DNA of 64,000 nucleotides from Terribacillus saccharophilus (lineage in GTDB: Bacteria; Bacillota; Bacilli; Bacillales; Amphibacillaceae), in the NCBI RefSeq assembly GCF_002272075.1, contig NZ_NPBJ01000027.1:124001-188000 (forward strand), written 5' to 3'. The notes beneath the pieces were generated by a model. That model was given only the letters and a program-made list of their open reading frames with translations. It had not been told where the DNA came from and ran no database searches. Each line of letters begins with the position of its first letter. The first letter of the stretch is position 1. A program made the position numbers and the translations under genes. Shown here piece after piece: positions 38,001-46,658 of this stretch.

Positions 38001-38350
38001 TTAGGTGTGTGCGATAGCTGAAATCTCGATCAACTGCTCTGGAAATGCCAGGTAGGTTACGCCGATGAGGCTGCCTGCTGGCCGGTGAGTATCTAGGTAT
38101 TCCTTAAAGAGGTTGATAACGGACTCCGTATGCGCTTGGGGATTAGTTAAATAGATTTCCACATAAGCAAGGTTGGACTTTGTGGCATTCAATTCTTTCA
38201 GTACACGATCAAGGTTTTCGAGCGTTTGTCGCGTCTGGGCTTCGATATTGTCCTCGCCAATGAATGTGCCGTCCTCATTATGTGAAAATTGGCCTGAAAC
38301 GTAAATCGTACCGTTCGCGCTGTAGCCTTGAAAGTTTTAATATCCTTCAT
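38001..38350 (-). pseudogene. RidA/YjgF-family gene with one-base deletion
   Basis: ATG 38350 (behind AAAAGGAGAG) reads MKDIKTFK and then leaves the family frame. One base to the side, the sequence continues as a normal RidA protein (GYSANGTIYVSGQFSHNEDG, then LNATKSNLAYVEIYL and LAFPEQLIEISAIAHT) to the stop at 38001. TTCAAGGC at about 38328-38335 would read F-Q-G-Y if one C were restored, giving 116 residues. RidA enzymes hydrolyse reactive enamine/imine intermediates. Either the gene is dead or the base is a sequencing error. Confidence 0.75.
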
Positions 38351-38455
38351 ATTTTTCTCTCCTTTTATTTGAATTAAGGTAAGTATAGAATGAATAGGAA
38401 AAGGAAAATAGTACGCACTTTTTTGATAGATACTACCAGAAAGGATAGTGTTCAT

Positions 38456-38794
38456 ATGGGTATGGCTGATTATAAAGGGAAGGGGAATGTCCAGGAGACG
38501 CCTTTTGGTTATACGCTGTCCGTTGTTGGAGGTAAGTGGAAAATGCTTATCCTTTATCTATTGGCAGAAAATCAACCCGTTCGTTTTAATGAAATGAATA
38601 GAAAATTAGAGCCAATCACTTTTAAGATGTTAAGTTCCCAGCTTAAAGAATTAGAAGCGGATGGGATGGTTACAAGAAAAGAATATCCTCAAATTCCCCC
38701 TAAAGTGGAATACAGTCTCACACCTAAAGCAGAAACGCTATTACCTGTTTTGGAGCAGTTATGTGAATGGGGAGAGAAAAACCGTAATAATTAA
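38456..38794 (+). CDS. HxlR-family transcriptional regulator
   Basis: 112 residues. Winged-helix domain with the HxlR pattern FGYTLSVVGGKWKMLILYLL (about 17-36), RFNEMNRKLEPITFKMLSSQ and the wing RKEYPQIPPKVEYSLT. HxlR proteins repress or activate adjacent divergent genes in response to reactive small molecules. I place the start at ATG 38456 (AAAGGAT upstream). It is divergent from the RidA-like gene, its likely target; AGTACGCACTTTTTTGAT lies in the spacer and may be part of an operator. Confidence 0.83.
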   Translation: MGMADYKGKGNVQETPFGYTLSVVGGKWKMLILYLLAENQPVRFNEMNRKLEPITFKMLSSQLKELEADGMVTRKEYPQIPPKVEYSLTPKAETLLPVLEQLCEWGEKNRNN

Positions 38795-39050
38795 CTCCTG
38801 TCAGTATAGCTGTACAAATGACAGGTATTGTTTCAAAAGATTAGTGAAGTTGATATGCAAATCTTTAAATAAAGAGCAGCCGATCACATAATATAGAAAA
38901 TCCATATTGAAGAGAGCCCCTTCAGTAAGAGCAGAGGGGCTGTTCGTTTACTACATACATTTGGATTATGCTGAAAGTAATACATTACATAGCAAATGGA
39001 GAGTGCCAATCCAGGATAAAACGACAGTTCCTAAAACCCTGCAACATGTA

Positions 39051-39105
39051 AGAAGACCTAAATTCCTTTCTGTTTGAAACGGAATTTAGGTCTTCTTTTC
39101 TTTTT
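39051..39105. terminator. Strong hairpin, 16-bp perfect stem
   Basis: AGAAGACCTAAATTCC (39051-39066) pairs with 39081-39096, then TTTTCTTTTT. The inner TTTC/GAAA extends it. The nearest upstream plus-strand gene ends 250 bases earlier. Confidence 0.7.
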
Positions 39106-39174
39106 AAGTAAGAGCATTCGATAAACTATAATCCCCAATTACAGACTTCGTACTCATTACCAAATTACTGATAA

Positions 39175-39188
39175 TGTAATCCATTACA
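39175..39188. promoter_or_regulatory. LacI-type operator candidate A
   Basis: TGTAATCCATTACA has perfect 6-base arms. It shares the TGTAAT core with sites at 39273 and 40389. Confidence 0.55.
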
Positions 39189-39272
39189 AAATTAGCATAT
39201 ACCTCTGAATGCACCCATATCGTTAAAGTATCAATAAATCATACCAACTTGAGTAAAAAAGTTTTTTGGAAA

Positions 39273-39286
39273 TGTAATCGATTTCA
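39273..39286. promoter_or_regulatory. LacI-type operator candidate B
   Basis: TGTAATCGATTTCA lies just upstream of the lacI-type gene and suits autoregulation. It also resembles a cre site (TGWNANCGNTNWCA), so CcpA binding is an alternative. Confidence 0.6.
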
Positions 39287-39327
39287 TTTAGGCGCATACA
39301 ATGGGTCTTAGGAAAGTAGGAAAAAAG

Positions 39328-40326
39328 TTGGCGAACATTCAGGAGGTTGCAAAACAAGCGAGAGTTTCTGTTGCAACGGTATCAAGAGTACTCAATGGAC
39401 AAAACACTGTATCTGAAAAAACAAGAAAAAAAGTGGAAGAAGCAATAAAGAAATTAAATTATGAACCTAGTATGTTGGGGAGAAACCTAAGAAATTCGGA
39501 AAGTCGGCTTTTCTTAATCTTAATTCCATCGATCTCCAATCCATTTTATTTAGAAATAATCAAAGGAATTGAAGCAGTTGCAATTAGCCAAAATTATAAC
39601 ATTCTTTTATGTGAAACAGATTCGAACCCTGAAAGAGAGAATATCTATTTCGATCTTGTTCGAAAAAAGATGGCTGATGGAATTATCTCAATGGACCCTA
39701 CTGTAAATATAGAAACACTGAAAAATCTCTCGGAGAATCATGCAATTATTCAATGCAGTGAATATGAGGAAGGGAGTGGGATTCCTTATGTGACGATAGA
39801 TAACGAGGATGCTTCTTACCGAGCAGTTAAGCACTTAATTCAAATTGGCCACAAAAACATTGCCTTAATAAACTCTGATGAAAAATACTTATACGCACGA
39901 CAAAGAAAAATGGGTTATATAAGAGCTTTAGAGGAGTATGGTATTACTTTAAATAGTCAGTTTATCATTCTTACCCAGCATTTAGGATTTGAGAATGGCC
40001 AACATGCAATGAAAAAGCTATTGAATCTTCATGATAGACCAACTGCCGTATTTGCTGTATCAGACCTTTTGGCTATTGGAGCACTTAAAGAGATACATGC
40101 TTCTAGATTGCATGTACCAAGTGATATTGCCGTAGTGGGTTTTGATAAAATTGATTTTTCAAATATGACGAATCCAACCCTTACAACCATTGCCCAACCG
40201 ATGTATAAGATGGGAACTGTTGCAGTAAAAATGTTGATTGATAAGATGAATGGAAAAGAGGTGGAAAGTATCATATTAGATCATGAACTCGTGGTAAGAG
40301 AATCAACATCTGGTCAATTCATCTAA
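39328..40326 (+). CDS. LacI-family transcriptional regulator
   Basis: 332 residues. DNA-binding head ANIQEVAKQARVSVATVSRV (2-21) with the hinge helix region NYEPSMLGRNLRN, then a periplasmic-binding-protein-like sensor domain (LILIPSISNPFYLEIIKGIE; AVSDLLAIGALKEIH). It should repress the sugar importer downstream and be released by the sugar. I choose TTG 39328 (AGTAGGAAA upstream; gives the usual MANIQEVA start); ATG 39301 would add nine residues. Three TGTAA-type operator candidates lie around it. Confidence 0.88.
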   Translation: MANIQEVAKQARVSVATVSRVLNGQNTVSEKTRKKVEEAIKKLNYEPSMLGRNLRNSESRLFLILIPSISNPFYLEIIKGIEAVAISQNYNILLCETDSNPERENIYFDLVRKKMADGIISMDPTVNIETLKNLSENHAIIQCSEYEEGSGIPYVTIDNEDASYRAVKHLIQIGHKNIALINSDEKYLYARQRKMGYIRALEEYGITLNSQFIILTQHLGFENGQHAMKKLLNLHDRPTAVFAVSDLLAIGALKEIHASRLHVPSDIAVVGFDKIDFSNMTNPTLTTIAQPMYKMGTVAVKMLIDKMNGKEVESIILDHELVVRESTSGQFI

Positions 40327-40330
40327 TATT

Positions 40331-40367
40331 AGCTCTCTGCTATTAAAGAGGTTAATAGCAGAGAGCT
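40331..40367. other. Perfect 16-bp stem-loop without a T tract
   Basis: AGCTCTCTGCTATTAA (40331-40346) pairs fully with 40352-40367 around AGAGG. It stands 5 bases after the lacI stop. Without a T run it may protect or process RNA rather than terminate. Confidence 0.7.
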
Positions 40368-40388
40368 GACCTTAGATGTGAAATGTAA

Positions 40389-40402
40389 TGTAACCGATTA
40401 CA
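40389..40402. promoter_or_regulatory. LacI-type operator candidate C
   Basis: TGTAACCGATTACA has arms TGTAA/TTACA and stands just upstream of the binding-protein gene. It fits repression of the ABC operon by the LacI protein. Confidence 0.65.
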
Positions 40403-40449
40403 AATCACGTATAAGGAGCGTTTTTTCAAAAAACAAAGGGGTGAAAGAT

Positions 40450-41415
40450 TTGAAAAAATGGCTGGTCTCCATGTTAGCTTTCGTAACAATCTTTGGTTTG
40501 GTTGCATGTAACAGTGATACTGGGAGTTCTAATAGCACAGAAGAGGATGACACACTAAAAATCGGTATTTCCTTACCATCTGCAACACATGGTTGGATGG
40601 GAGCGTTAATTGATAGTGCTGAAAAGCAGGCAAAGACACTGAAGGACAGTGATGGTATCGAGTATGTGATGACAAATGCTGCTGATCCAAACAAGCAAGC
40701 TAATGATGTTGATGATTTAATTGCTCAAGATGTGGATGTTATTGTAATGCTTCCTATTGAATCGGCGGCACTTTCTCCTGTAGGGCAAAAAATCAAGGAT
40801 GCAGGGATTCCGTTAGTCATTGTTGACCGCGAGCTTGAAAATGACGCGGCTACTGTAGTAGTTAAAGGTGATAATGAAGGAATTGGTGTCAATGCAGGCA
40901 AGTACTTTGTCGAAAAGTTAGAAGGAAAAGGGAAGGTGGTTGAAATCACTGGACCGCCAAGTTCTGTTACAGAGCAACGAGGTGCAGGCTTTAAAGAAGC
41001 AATGGAAAGTTCAGATATTGAAGTCATTGCTTCGCAAAGCGGAGATTTCTCAACCGAAAAATCTCTAGAAGTTATGCAGAATATTTTACAGGCAAATCCT
41101 CAAATTGACGCTGTGTTTACACAGGATGATGGAATGGCACTTGGTGTTATCCAAGCTATCAAAGAAGCTGGCCGTACAGATATACAATTTGTAACAGGTG
41201 CGGGTGGTGGAAAGGCTGTATTTGAAGATATCCAAGCAGAGGGCTTAATTACAGCAACTTTTCTATATTCTCCTACGATGGTGGAGGACGCAGTGAAAAT
41301 TGCAGCAGACATTGCTAAAGGAAATGATCCTGCGGAATCAATGGTAGTAAAAGAGGCTACTCAAGTTACAAAAGATAATGTTGATGAGTTCTATGATCCA
41401 GATTCTAAATTCTAA
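40450..41415 (+). CDS. Sugar ABC transporter substrate-binding lipoprotein
   Basis: 321 residues. Lipoprotein signal LKKWLVSMLAFVTIFGLVAC with the lipobox Cys at residue 20, then a RbsB-type periplasmic-binding fold (KIGISLPSATHGWMGALIDS; VIVMLPIESAALSPVGQKIK; GPPSSVTEQRGAGFKEAM). It captures a sugar outside the membrane for the RbsA/RbsC-like partners. I place the start at TTG 40450 behind AAAGGGGTG; the open frame extends further upstream across operator C, where it has no start signal. Confidence 0.9.
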   Translation: MKKWLVSMLAFVTIFGLVACNSDTGSSNSTEEDDTLKIGISLPSATHGWMGALIDSAEKQAKTLKDSDGIEYVMTNAADPNKQANDVDDLIAQDVDVIVMLPIESAALSPVGQKIKDAGIPLVIVDRELENDAATVVVKGDNEGIGVNAGKYFVEKLEGKGKVVEITGPPSSVTEQRGAGFKEAMESSDIEVIASQSGDFSTEKSLEVMQNILQANPQIDAVFTQDDGMALGVIQAIKEAGRTDIQFVTGAGGGKAVFEDIQAEGLITATFLYSPTMVEDAVKIAADIAKGNDPAESMVVKEATQVTKDNVDEFYDPDSKF

Positions 41416-41493
41416 ATAGTTGATAGGAAATACAATGATGGTGAGTAATGATTGTATTTCCTATTTTCTTTTAAGGGAGGGATAATCTACGCC

Positions 41494-43008
41494 ATGACTA
41501 CAAGTCCTTTCATGACAATGAACAATATTGATAAATCATTTAACGGAGTATCAGTGTTAAAAAAGGTGACTTTTCATGTTGCACAGGGTGAGATACATGC
41601 ACTCTTAGGAGAAAATGGTGCAGGTAAATCTACACTGATGAATATCTTAGGCGGCGTCCATCCATTTGATAATGGCTCTATACAAATTAATGGTGAAGAA
41701 GTAAAAATAACGAATCCAAGGGCTGCCCAAGAATATGGTATTAGTTTTATCCATCAAGAGCTTAATGTCGTGTCCGATCTAAGAGTCTACGAAAATATGT
41801 TTTTGGGTTCAGAAATTCGCACTAGATACGGATTTCTAAAGGTAGATGAGATGTGTCAAAAAACAAATGAAATACTAGCAAAGCTTGGCGTAGATATCGA
41901 TCCAAAGGAATATGTTAGAAATCTAGAAACCTCCTACAAGCAATTAATTGAGATATCCAAAGCACTATTACACAAATCCAAACTGATTATTATGGATGAA
42001 CCTACAACTTCTTTAGCAGATCATGAAGTGAAACGATTATTTGGATTGATGAATAACTTAAAGCAATCTGGTGTGTCTATTATTTATATCTCTCATAAAT
42101 TAAAAGAAATCAAGGAAGTTTGTGACAGATATACAGTGCTTCGTGATGGCGAGCTTGTTGGTAATGGGAGTATGGAAGAGGAGAATTTAGATACGATAAC
42201 TAAACTTATGGTTGGCAAATCTATTTCCCAAGAGCGATTAATTCAAAAACATACCTTTGGTTCAGAAGTGTTAGAAGTAAATAACTTATCAAGTCCAGGG
42301 TCTTTCAGCAACATTAGCTTTACTCTAAAAAAAGGCGAGATAGCAGGCTTTACTGGCTTAGCAGGCGATGGGAGAACGGAGCTTTTTGAAAGCTTATTTG
42401 GTTATCGAAAAACATACACTGGTGACATTAAAATAAATAATCAGCTGACAAAAATAGATCATCCACGTAAAGCAGTAAAAGCAGGATTAGGACTTGTGCC
42501 GAAGGATCGAAAGGAAAATGCAATTATTAAAGATCTAAGCGTTATTCATAATATGAGTTTATCATCTATCGGACACTTTGAGAGAATGGCTTTTATCCAA
42601 GATAAACTGGAAAAAGAAAGATTTCAGTACTATAAGGAAAAGTTGAATATAAAAGTACACAATCCACGCGTTACAATCGACAAGTTAAGCGGCGGAAACC
42701 AACAAAAAGTCATTATTGCTAAATGGCTGGAGGTTGATACCGACATTATTATTTTTGATAATCCAACACAAGGAATTGATATTGGTGCAAAACAAGAAAT
42801 ATATCATCAAATCGTCTCTTTAGCCGAACAGGGCAAGGCAGTTGTTATTTTGTCTTCAGAAGCACCTGAAATACTTAAGATATGTCATCAAATCTATGTG
42901 ATGTTTCAAGGCGAAATAACAGCAAGTTTTAAGGGAGAAGAAGTTACAGAAGACGAAATAATGAGTTATGCAACTGGCTCAAAAAGGGAGGCAAATGAAA
43001 TTGGCTGA
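41494..43008 (+). CDS. Sugar ABC transporter ATPase, RbsA/MglA-type
   Basis: 504 residues with two ABC domains. The first has Walker A GENGAGKST, a Walker B ending IMDEPTTSLA and HKLKEIKEVCDRYTVLRDGE. The second has the degenerate P-loop GLAGDGRTELFE and signature LSGGNQQKV, as usual for this family. It drives uptake of the sugar bound by the preceding lipoprotein. ATG 41494 lies 13 bases after AAGGGAGG. Its end overlaps the permease start by 14 bases. Confidence 0.92.
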   Translation: MTTSPFMTMNNIDKSFNGVSVLKKVTFHVAQGEIHALLGENGAGKSTLMNILGGVHPFDNGSIQINGEEVKITNPRAAQEYGISFIHQELNVVSDLRVYENMFLGSEIRTRYGFLKVDEMCQKTNEILAKLGVDIDPKEYVRNLETSYKQLIEISKALLHKSKLIIMDEPTTSLADHEVKRLFGLMNNLKQSGVSIIYISHKLKEIKEVCDRYTVLRDGELVGNGSMEEENLDTITKLMVGKSISQERLIQKHTFGSEVLEVNNLSSPGSFSNISFTLKKGEIAGFTGLAGDGRTELFESLFGYRKTYTGDIKINNQLTKIDHPRKAVKAGLGLVPKDRKENAIIKDLSVIHNMSLSSIGHFERMAFIQDKLEKERFQYYKEKLNIKVHNPRVTIDKLSGGNQQKVIIAKWLEVDTDIIIFDNPTQGIDIGAKQEIYHQIVSLAEQGKAVVILSSEAPEILKICHQIYVMFQGEITASFKGEEVTEDEIMSYATGSKREANEIG

Positions 43009-43978
43009 TACGAATAGTCTCAAAGAACAAAAGCCGCAAATCTCTCCTATAAAAGGCAAGCTCTCGTGGCTGTGGTCTGAGTATAGCGTCATCATTGCCT
43101 TCATTATTATTTTTATTGCAGCATCAGTTTTGAGTCCTAGATTTCTAGATATGAATAACCAGCTCAATATATTAATGCAAGTATCTATTATTGGAATAGT
43201 AGCTTTAGGTATGACTATTGTCATGTTGTCAGGTGGTATCGACCTTTCAGTGGGCTCTGTGCTTGTATTGGTCGGTGTTGTCACGGTTTTAGCATTAAAT
43301 GCCACAGGCAGTATTTGGATTGCCGTATTAACGGCATTTATAGTTGGATCAATTGCAGGTTTCTTAAATGGAATAATGGTGGCTAAAGGAAGGATTGCGT
43401 CTTTCATTGCGACCCTCGGAATGATGGCGGCTGCCCGCTCTATTGCCTTATATATTGCGGAAGGTGGCAGTATTTCTGGTGAAGTTTCAGGGTTCACTGC
43501 CATTGCTAATAACAATTTATGGATTTTTGATTATCCCATTATTATCTTCCTGATTATGACGGTACTTGTTTATATTTTAATGCATAAAACACGTTTCGGA
43601 CGTCATGTATACGCCATAGGAAGTAATGAGAAAGCTGCCCTTCTTTCAGCCATTCGGGTAGATCGGATAAAAATTGGTGTCTATAGCTTGGCAGGCTTAC
43701 TCGTGAGTATAGCAGCTATTATTGAAACATCTCGACTGAACTCTATTTCTTCTTCTAGTTCAGGCGTCCAATATGAACTAGATGCAATTGCTGCTGTCAT
43801 AATTGGTGGCACAAGAATGACTGGTGGACGCGGAAAAATCATAGGTACATTTTTTGGAGTGCTCATCTTAGGGATTCTAAATAATATGATGAATTTAATG
43901 AACGTATCCCCGCATCTTCAAGGGTTTGTTAAAGGCTTGATCATTATTATTGCAGTAGTATTCCAAAAGAGAGAGTAG
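42995..43978 (+). CDS. Sugar ABC transporter permease, RbsC-type
   Basis: 327 residues with eight to ten membrane segments. It contains the family stretches MTIVMLSGGIDLSVGSVLVL (about 77-96), GFLNGIMVAKGRIASFIATLG and ELDAIAAVIIGGTRMTGGRG. It forms the channel as a homodimer. I place the start at ATG 42995 behind AAGGGAGG, overlapping the ATPase gene, so translation is coupled. Confidence 0.92.
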   Translation: MKLADTNSLKEQKPQISPIKGKLSWLWSEYSVIIAFIIIFIAASVLSPRFLDMNNQLNILMQVSIIGIVALGMTIVMLSGGIDLSVGSVLVLVGVVTVLALNATGSIWIAVLTAFIVGSIAGFLNGIMVAKGRIASFIATLGMMAAARSIALYIAEGGSISGEVSGFTAIANNNLWIFDYPIIIFLIMTVLVYILMHKTRFGRHVYAIGSNEKAALLSAIRVDRIKIGVYSLAGLLVSIAAIIETSRLNSISSSSSGVQYELDAIAAVIIGGTRMTGGRGKIIGTFFGVLILGILNNMMNLMNVSPHLQGFVKGLIIIIAVVFQKRE

Positions 43979-43988
43979 GGGGATTGCT

Positions 43989-45023
43989 ATGGGCATAAAA
44001 GTGGGAATTATCGGGTGTGGATCGATCACTAAATTACGCCATGCCCCTGAATATAAAGCTAATCCGTATGTGGATGAGATTGTTTTTTTCGATCGGAATG
44101 CAGATCGTGCGATAGAGCTTGCAAATGAATTTGGCGGGAGAGTTGTTCAATCAGTGGAAGAGCTATATGCCGATCCTGCTATTGAAGTAATTAGTGATTG
44201 TTCGACTAATGAATATCATCATATTTATTCTACCAATGCACTGCTAAGTGGCAAGCATGTCTTATGTGAAAAGCCAATTTCTTTAACTATTGAGCATGCT
44301 AATGAAATAGTGGCAGCCCAGAAGAAAACTGGAAAGAAATTAATGATTGATCACAACCAGCGATTTAATCGTGCGCATCAAAAGGCAAAAGAAATTATCA
44401 GTAATGGAGAACTTGGAAAAGTACTAACTTTTAAGACAACCTTTGGACATTCTGGACCCGAACAATGGGGGACAAATAAATCAAACTCTACATGGTTTTT
44501 TAAGAAAGAGAGGTCCGGACTTGGGGTGGCCGGAGATTTAGGCATTCATAAGGTGGATTTAATCCATTACATCTTAGAGGATGAAATCGAGCAAGTCAGT
44601 GCTTTTCAAGGTGCTCTGGACAAAGTGGATGAGTATGGAGAGCCCATTGAAGTGTGTGATAATATTGTCTGCAGCTTAAAGACAAATAAAGGCCGCATAG
44701 GTACAGCTTCCTTTTCATGGACGTATTACGGAGAAGAAGATAATAGTACAACTATCTATTGTGAAAAGGGAATAGTAAAGATTTATCAAAATGAATCCTA
44801 CCAATTAGAAGTAATAAGAGAAAATGGAGAGAAGATACATTATCAACTTGAAAGTATCCAAACGAATAGTAAACAAACGAATAGTTTTGTGATAGATGCG
44901 TTTATTGATTGTGTAAGACTCGATCATACCCCACTGGTATCAGGAAATGACGCATTATCCTCATTAAAGGTTATTTTGGGCATTTTAGAAGCTGCAGAAA
45001 CAAAACAGGTTGTTACTGTTTAA
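43989..45023 (+). CDS. Gfo/Idh/MocA-family oxidoreductase of the sugar operon
   Basis: 344 residues. Rossmann start KVGIIGCGSITKLRHAPEYK (4-23), signature CEKPIS near 95, and substrate-domain stretch GDLGIHKVDLIHYIL with Asp and His of the active site. It begins 10 bases after the permease gene (TAGGGGGAT upstream), so it should oxidise the imported sugar or inositol derivative with NAD(P). No kinase or isomerase is present nearby; the full pathway cannot be named. Confidence 0.87.
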   Translation: MGIKVGIIGCGSITKLRHAPEYKANPYVDEIVFFDRNADRAIELANEFGGRVVQSVEELYADPAIEVISDCSTNEYHHIYSTNALLSGKHVLCEKPISLTIEHANEIVAAQKKTGKKLMIDHNQRFNRAHQKAKEIISNGELGKVLTFKTTFGHSGPEQWGTNKSNSTWFFKKERSGLGVAGDLGIHKVDLIHYILEDEIEQVSAFQGALDKVDEYGEPIEVCDNIVCSLKTNKGRIGTASFSWTYYGEEDNSTTIYCEKGIVKIYQNESYQLEVIRENGEKIHYQLESIQTNSKQTNSFVIDAFIDCVRLDHTPLVSGNDALSSLKVILGILEAAETKQVVTV

Positions 45024-45163
45024 GTAAGATTGGGCTTTATGATAATGAATGTAATACTTAAATCGCGAATATGTGATTAAAAAAATCATGAAGTTCTTAG
45101 AAGCTATGAAATTGGAGTTTTAATATTCAAGTACGTATATGAACATTTAACTCTTAGAAAAAT

Positions 45164-45217
45164 CCTCATTTAGAGATATCAAGGTGAACCTACCTAAGTG
45201 AATGAGGCTTTTTTTAT
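45164..45217 (+). terminator. Terminator of the sugar ABC operon
   Basis: CCTCATT pairs with AATGAGG and is followed by CTTTTTTT. Confidence 0.75.
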
Positions 45218-45242
45218 GTGCTCAAGGTTAACATTGATAAGA

Positions 45243-45279
45243 AAAGCCCCTCGGAGGTTCCTCTGAGGGGCTGCTTTTA
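45243..45279 (+). terminator. Second terminator
   Basis: AGCCCCTC and GGAGG pair with CCTC and GAGGGGCT and are followed by GCTTTT. Confidence 0.7.
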
Positions 45280-45503
45280 TACAGTAACCGCGCGTATCTT
45301 GAATTTTTAAATGGGGAGCATTGGTTGATGTAAGTAGTAATTTAGTTTGTAAAAATAGGACTCTTGTTAAAGGTTTATTAAAATTTCCTAGGTGGTAAGC
45401 TTAATAAGCAGCTTTTAATTTATGTTAGATTTATACTATTCATTTGTTTGATGCAGAACCACTCTCAACATATGAAATACTCTTAAACTACAGGTGGGAT
45501 AAA

Positions 45504-46604
45504 GTGAAAAAACTAATAATGGCAGGTGCTAGCCTTGCAGTCATTCCGGCTTTACTGTTAGCGGGCTGTTCGCAAGATGCAACTTCACAAGACCAAGAGC
45601 CGAAGTCAAAAGAAAAGTCAGAAGTGAGCTCGAATGAGCAGGCGGCAACTTCGGAACCTGCGTCTCAGCCAAGCTATCAAGCTATTAAACCTTCTGAGGC
45701 AGCCCAACCGCTGAAAAGTCATTATACGGAAACACAGCTGGCGGAAATGCCAAAAACAGAAGCTCATGGGGATGACACGGAGAGGAGCGTTCCTTTAGGT
45801 CAAACCTTGGAAAAAGGTACGGAAGATGGAACAGAAGGACCGCTTCAGAAAAATAGAATCGTTTCTTATTATGGACATCCTGATTCTACTAGCATGGGGA
45901 TATTGGGAGAATACAGCCCGGAGGAATTAATGGAGAAATTGAAGGACCAAACCAAGGCTTATTCAGAGCTTGACCCAGAAAGACCGGCTATCCCGGCTAT
46001 TGAATTAATCGCAACGGTTGCCCAGCGAAATCCTGGGGAGGATGGTCTTTATATGCACGCAACAGCTGACGAGGATATCGAAAAATATGCGAAGTTAGCC
46101 GAAGAGAACGATGCGCTGCTGATCCTCGATGTTCAATTAGGCCAAGATAATATCATGAATCAAGTAAAGTCATTGGAGAAATATTTGAAATTGCCTTATG
46201 TCCACTTAGCTATTGATACGGAATTTCATGTGAAAGAGGGGCAAGTTCCCGGAGAAGATTTGGGACATGTCGATGGCGAGAATGTACAGGAAGCAATTGA
46301 CTATGTATCAAATCTAGCATCTGAGAATGGACTTCCTGATAAGGTTGTCGTCGTCCATCAATTTGCAGACATCATCATCAACAATAAAGAAGCCATCCAT
46401 CCCACAGAAAACGTGGAAGTGGTGCTGAATAATGACGGCCATGGCATTGCAGCTTTAAAACGATCAGGTTATCATCAGCTTGTACATAATCAGCCTATCC
46501 AATATGGAGGATTCAAGGTGTTTTATCAGAAAGACGAACCTGTCATGACACCGGAAGAGGTTCTGGAACTAGATCCTGCACCTGCGTTTGTTAATTACCA
46601 ATAG
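45504..46604 (+). CDS. Lipoprotein of unknown function
   Basis: 366 residues. Signal peptide with lipobox LLAGC (Cys about 22), then a disordered Gln/Ser/Glu-rich linker (about 25-130) and a folded domain (about 130-366) that looks like a TIM-barrel: RIVSYYGHPDSTSMGIL, AIELIATVAQ, ALLILDVQLGQD, VHLAIDTEFHV, KVVVVHQF, GGFKVFYQ. Asp, Glu and His residues at strand ends suggest a hydrolase-like active site, but I do not recognise a family with known activity. GTG 45504 follows AGGTGGGAT. The cutC gene follows 54 bases later, possibly in the same transcript. Confidence 0.7.
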   Translation: MKKLIMAGASLAVIPALLLAGCSQDATSQDQEPKSKEKSEVSSNEQAATSEPASQPSYQAIKPSEAAQPLKSHYTETQLAEMPKTEAHGDDTERSVPLGQTLEKGTEDGTEGPLQKNRIVSYYGHPDSTSMGILGEYSPEELMEKLKDQTKAYSELDPERPAIPAIELIATVAQRNPGEDGLYMHATADEDIEKYAKLAEENDALLILDVQLGQDNIMNQVKSLEKYLKLPYVHLAIDTEFHVKEGQVPGEDLGHVDGENVQEAIDYVSNLASENGLPDKVVVVHQFADIIINNKEAIHPTENVEVVLNNDGHGIAALKRSGYHQLVHNQPIQYGGFKVFYQKDEPVMTPEEVLELDPAPAFVNYQ

Positions 46605-46658
46605 TAATAGTACGGTGGAATCGCAGCGAGCCATAATATAAGTAAGGTGGATATACAT

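Larger units (their letters stand above)
38795..39327. other. Non-coding stretch before the LacI gene
   Basis: About 530 bases with two hairpins (38915-38941, arms GCCCCT/AGGGGC, poor T run; and 39051-39105, strong) and two LacI-type operator candidates. I found no convincing gene between the hairpins. Confidence 0.5.
45024..45503. other. Non-coding stretch with two terminators
   Basis: About 480 bases. Two terminators (45164-45217 and 45243-45279) end the sugar operon; the remaining 220 bases before the lipoprotein gene are AT-rich and hold no gene that I can support. Confidence 0.6.

Noticed and set aside
39273-39286. Reading operator B purely as a CcpA cre site
   Set aside because: It fits cre loosely, but the same TGTAA core occurs at two other places around the LacI gene, so a local LacI operator explains it better; CcpA binding is not excluded.
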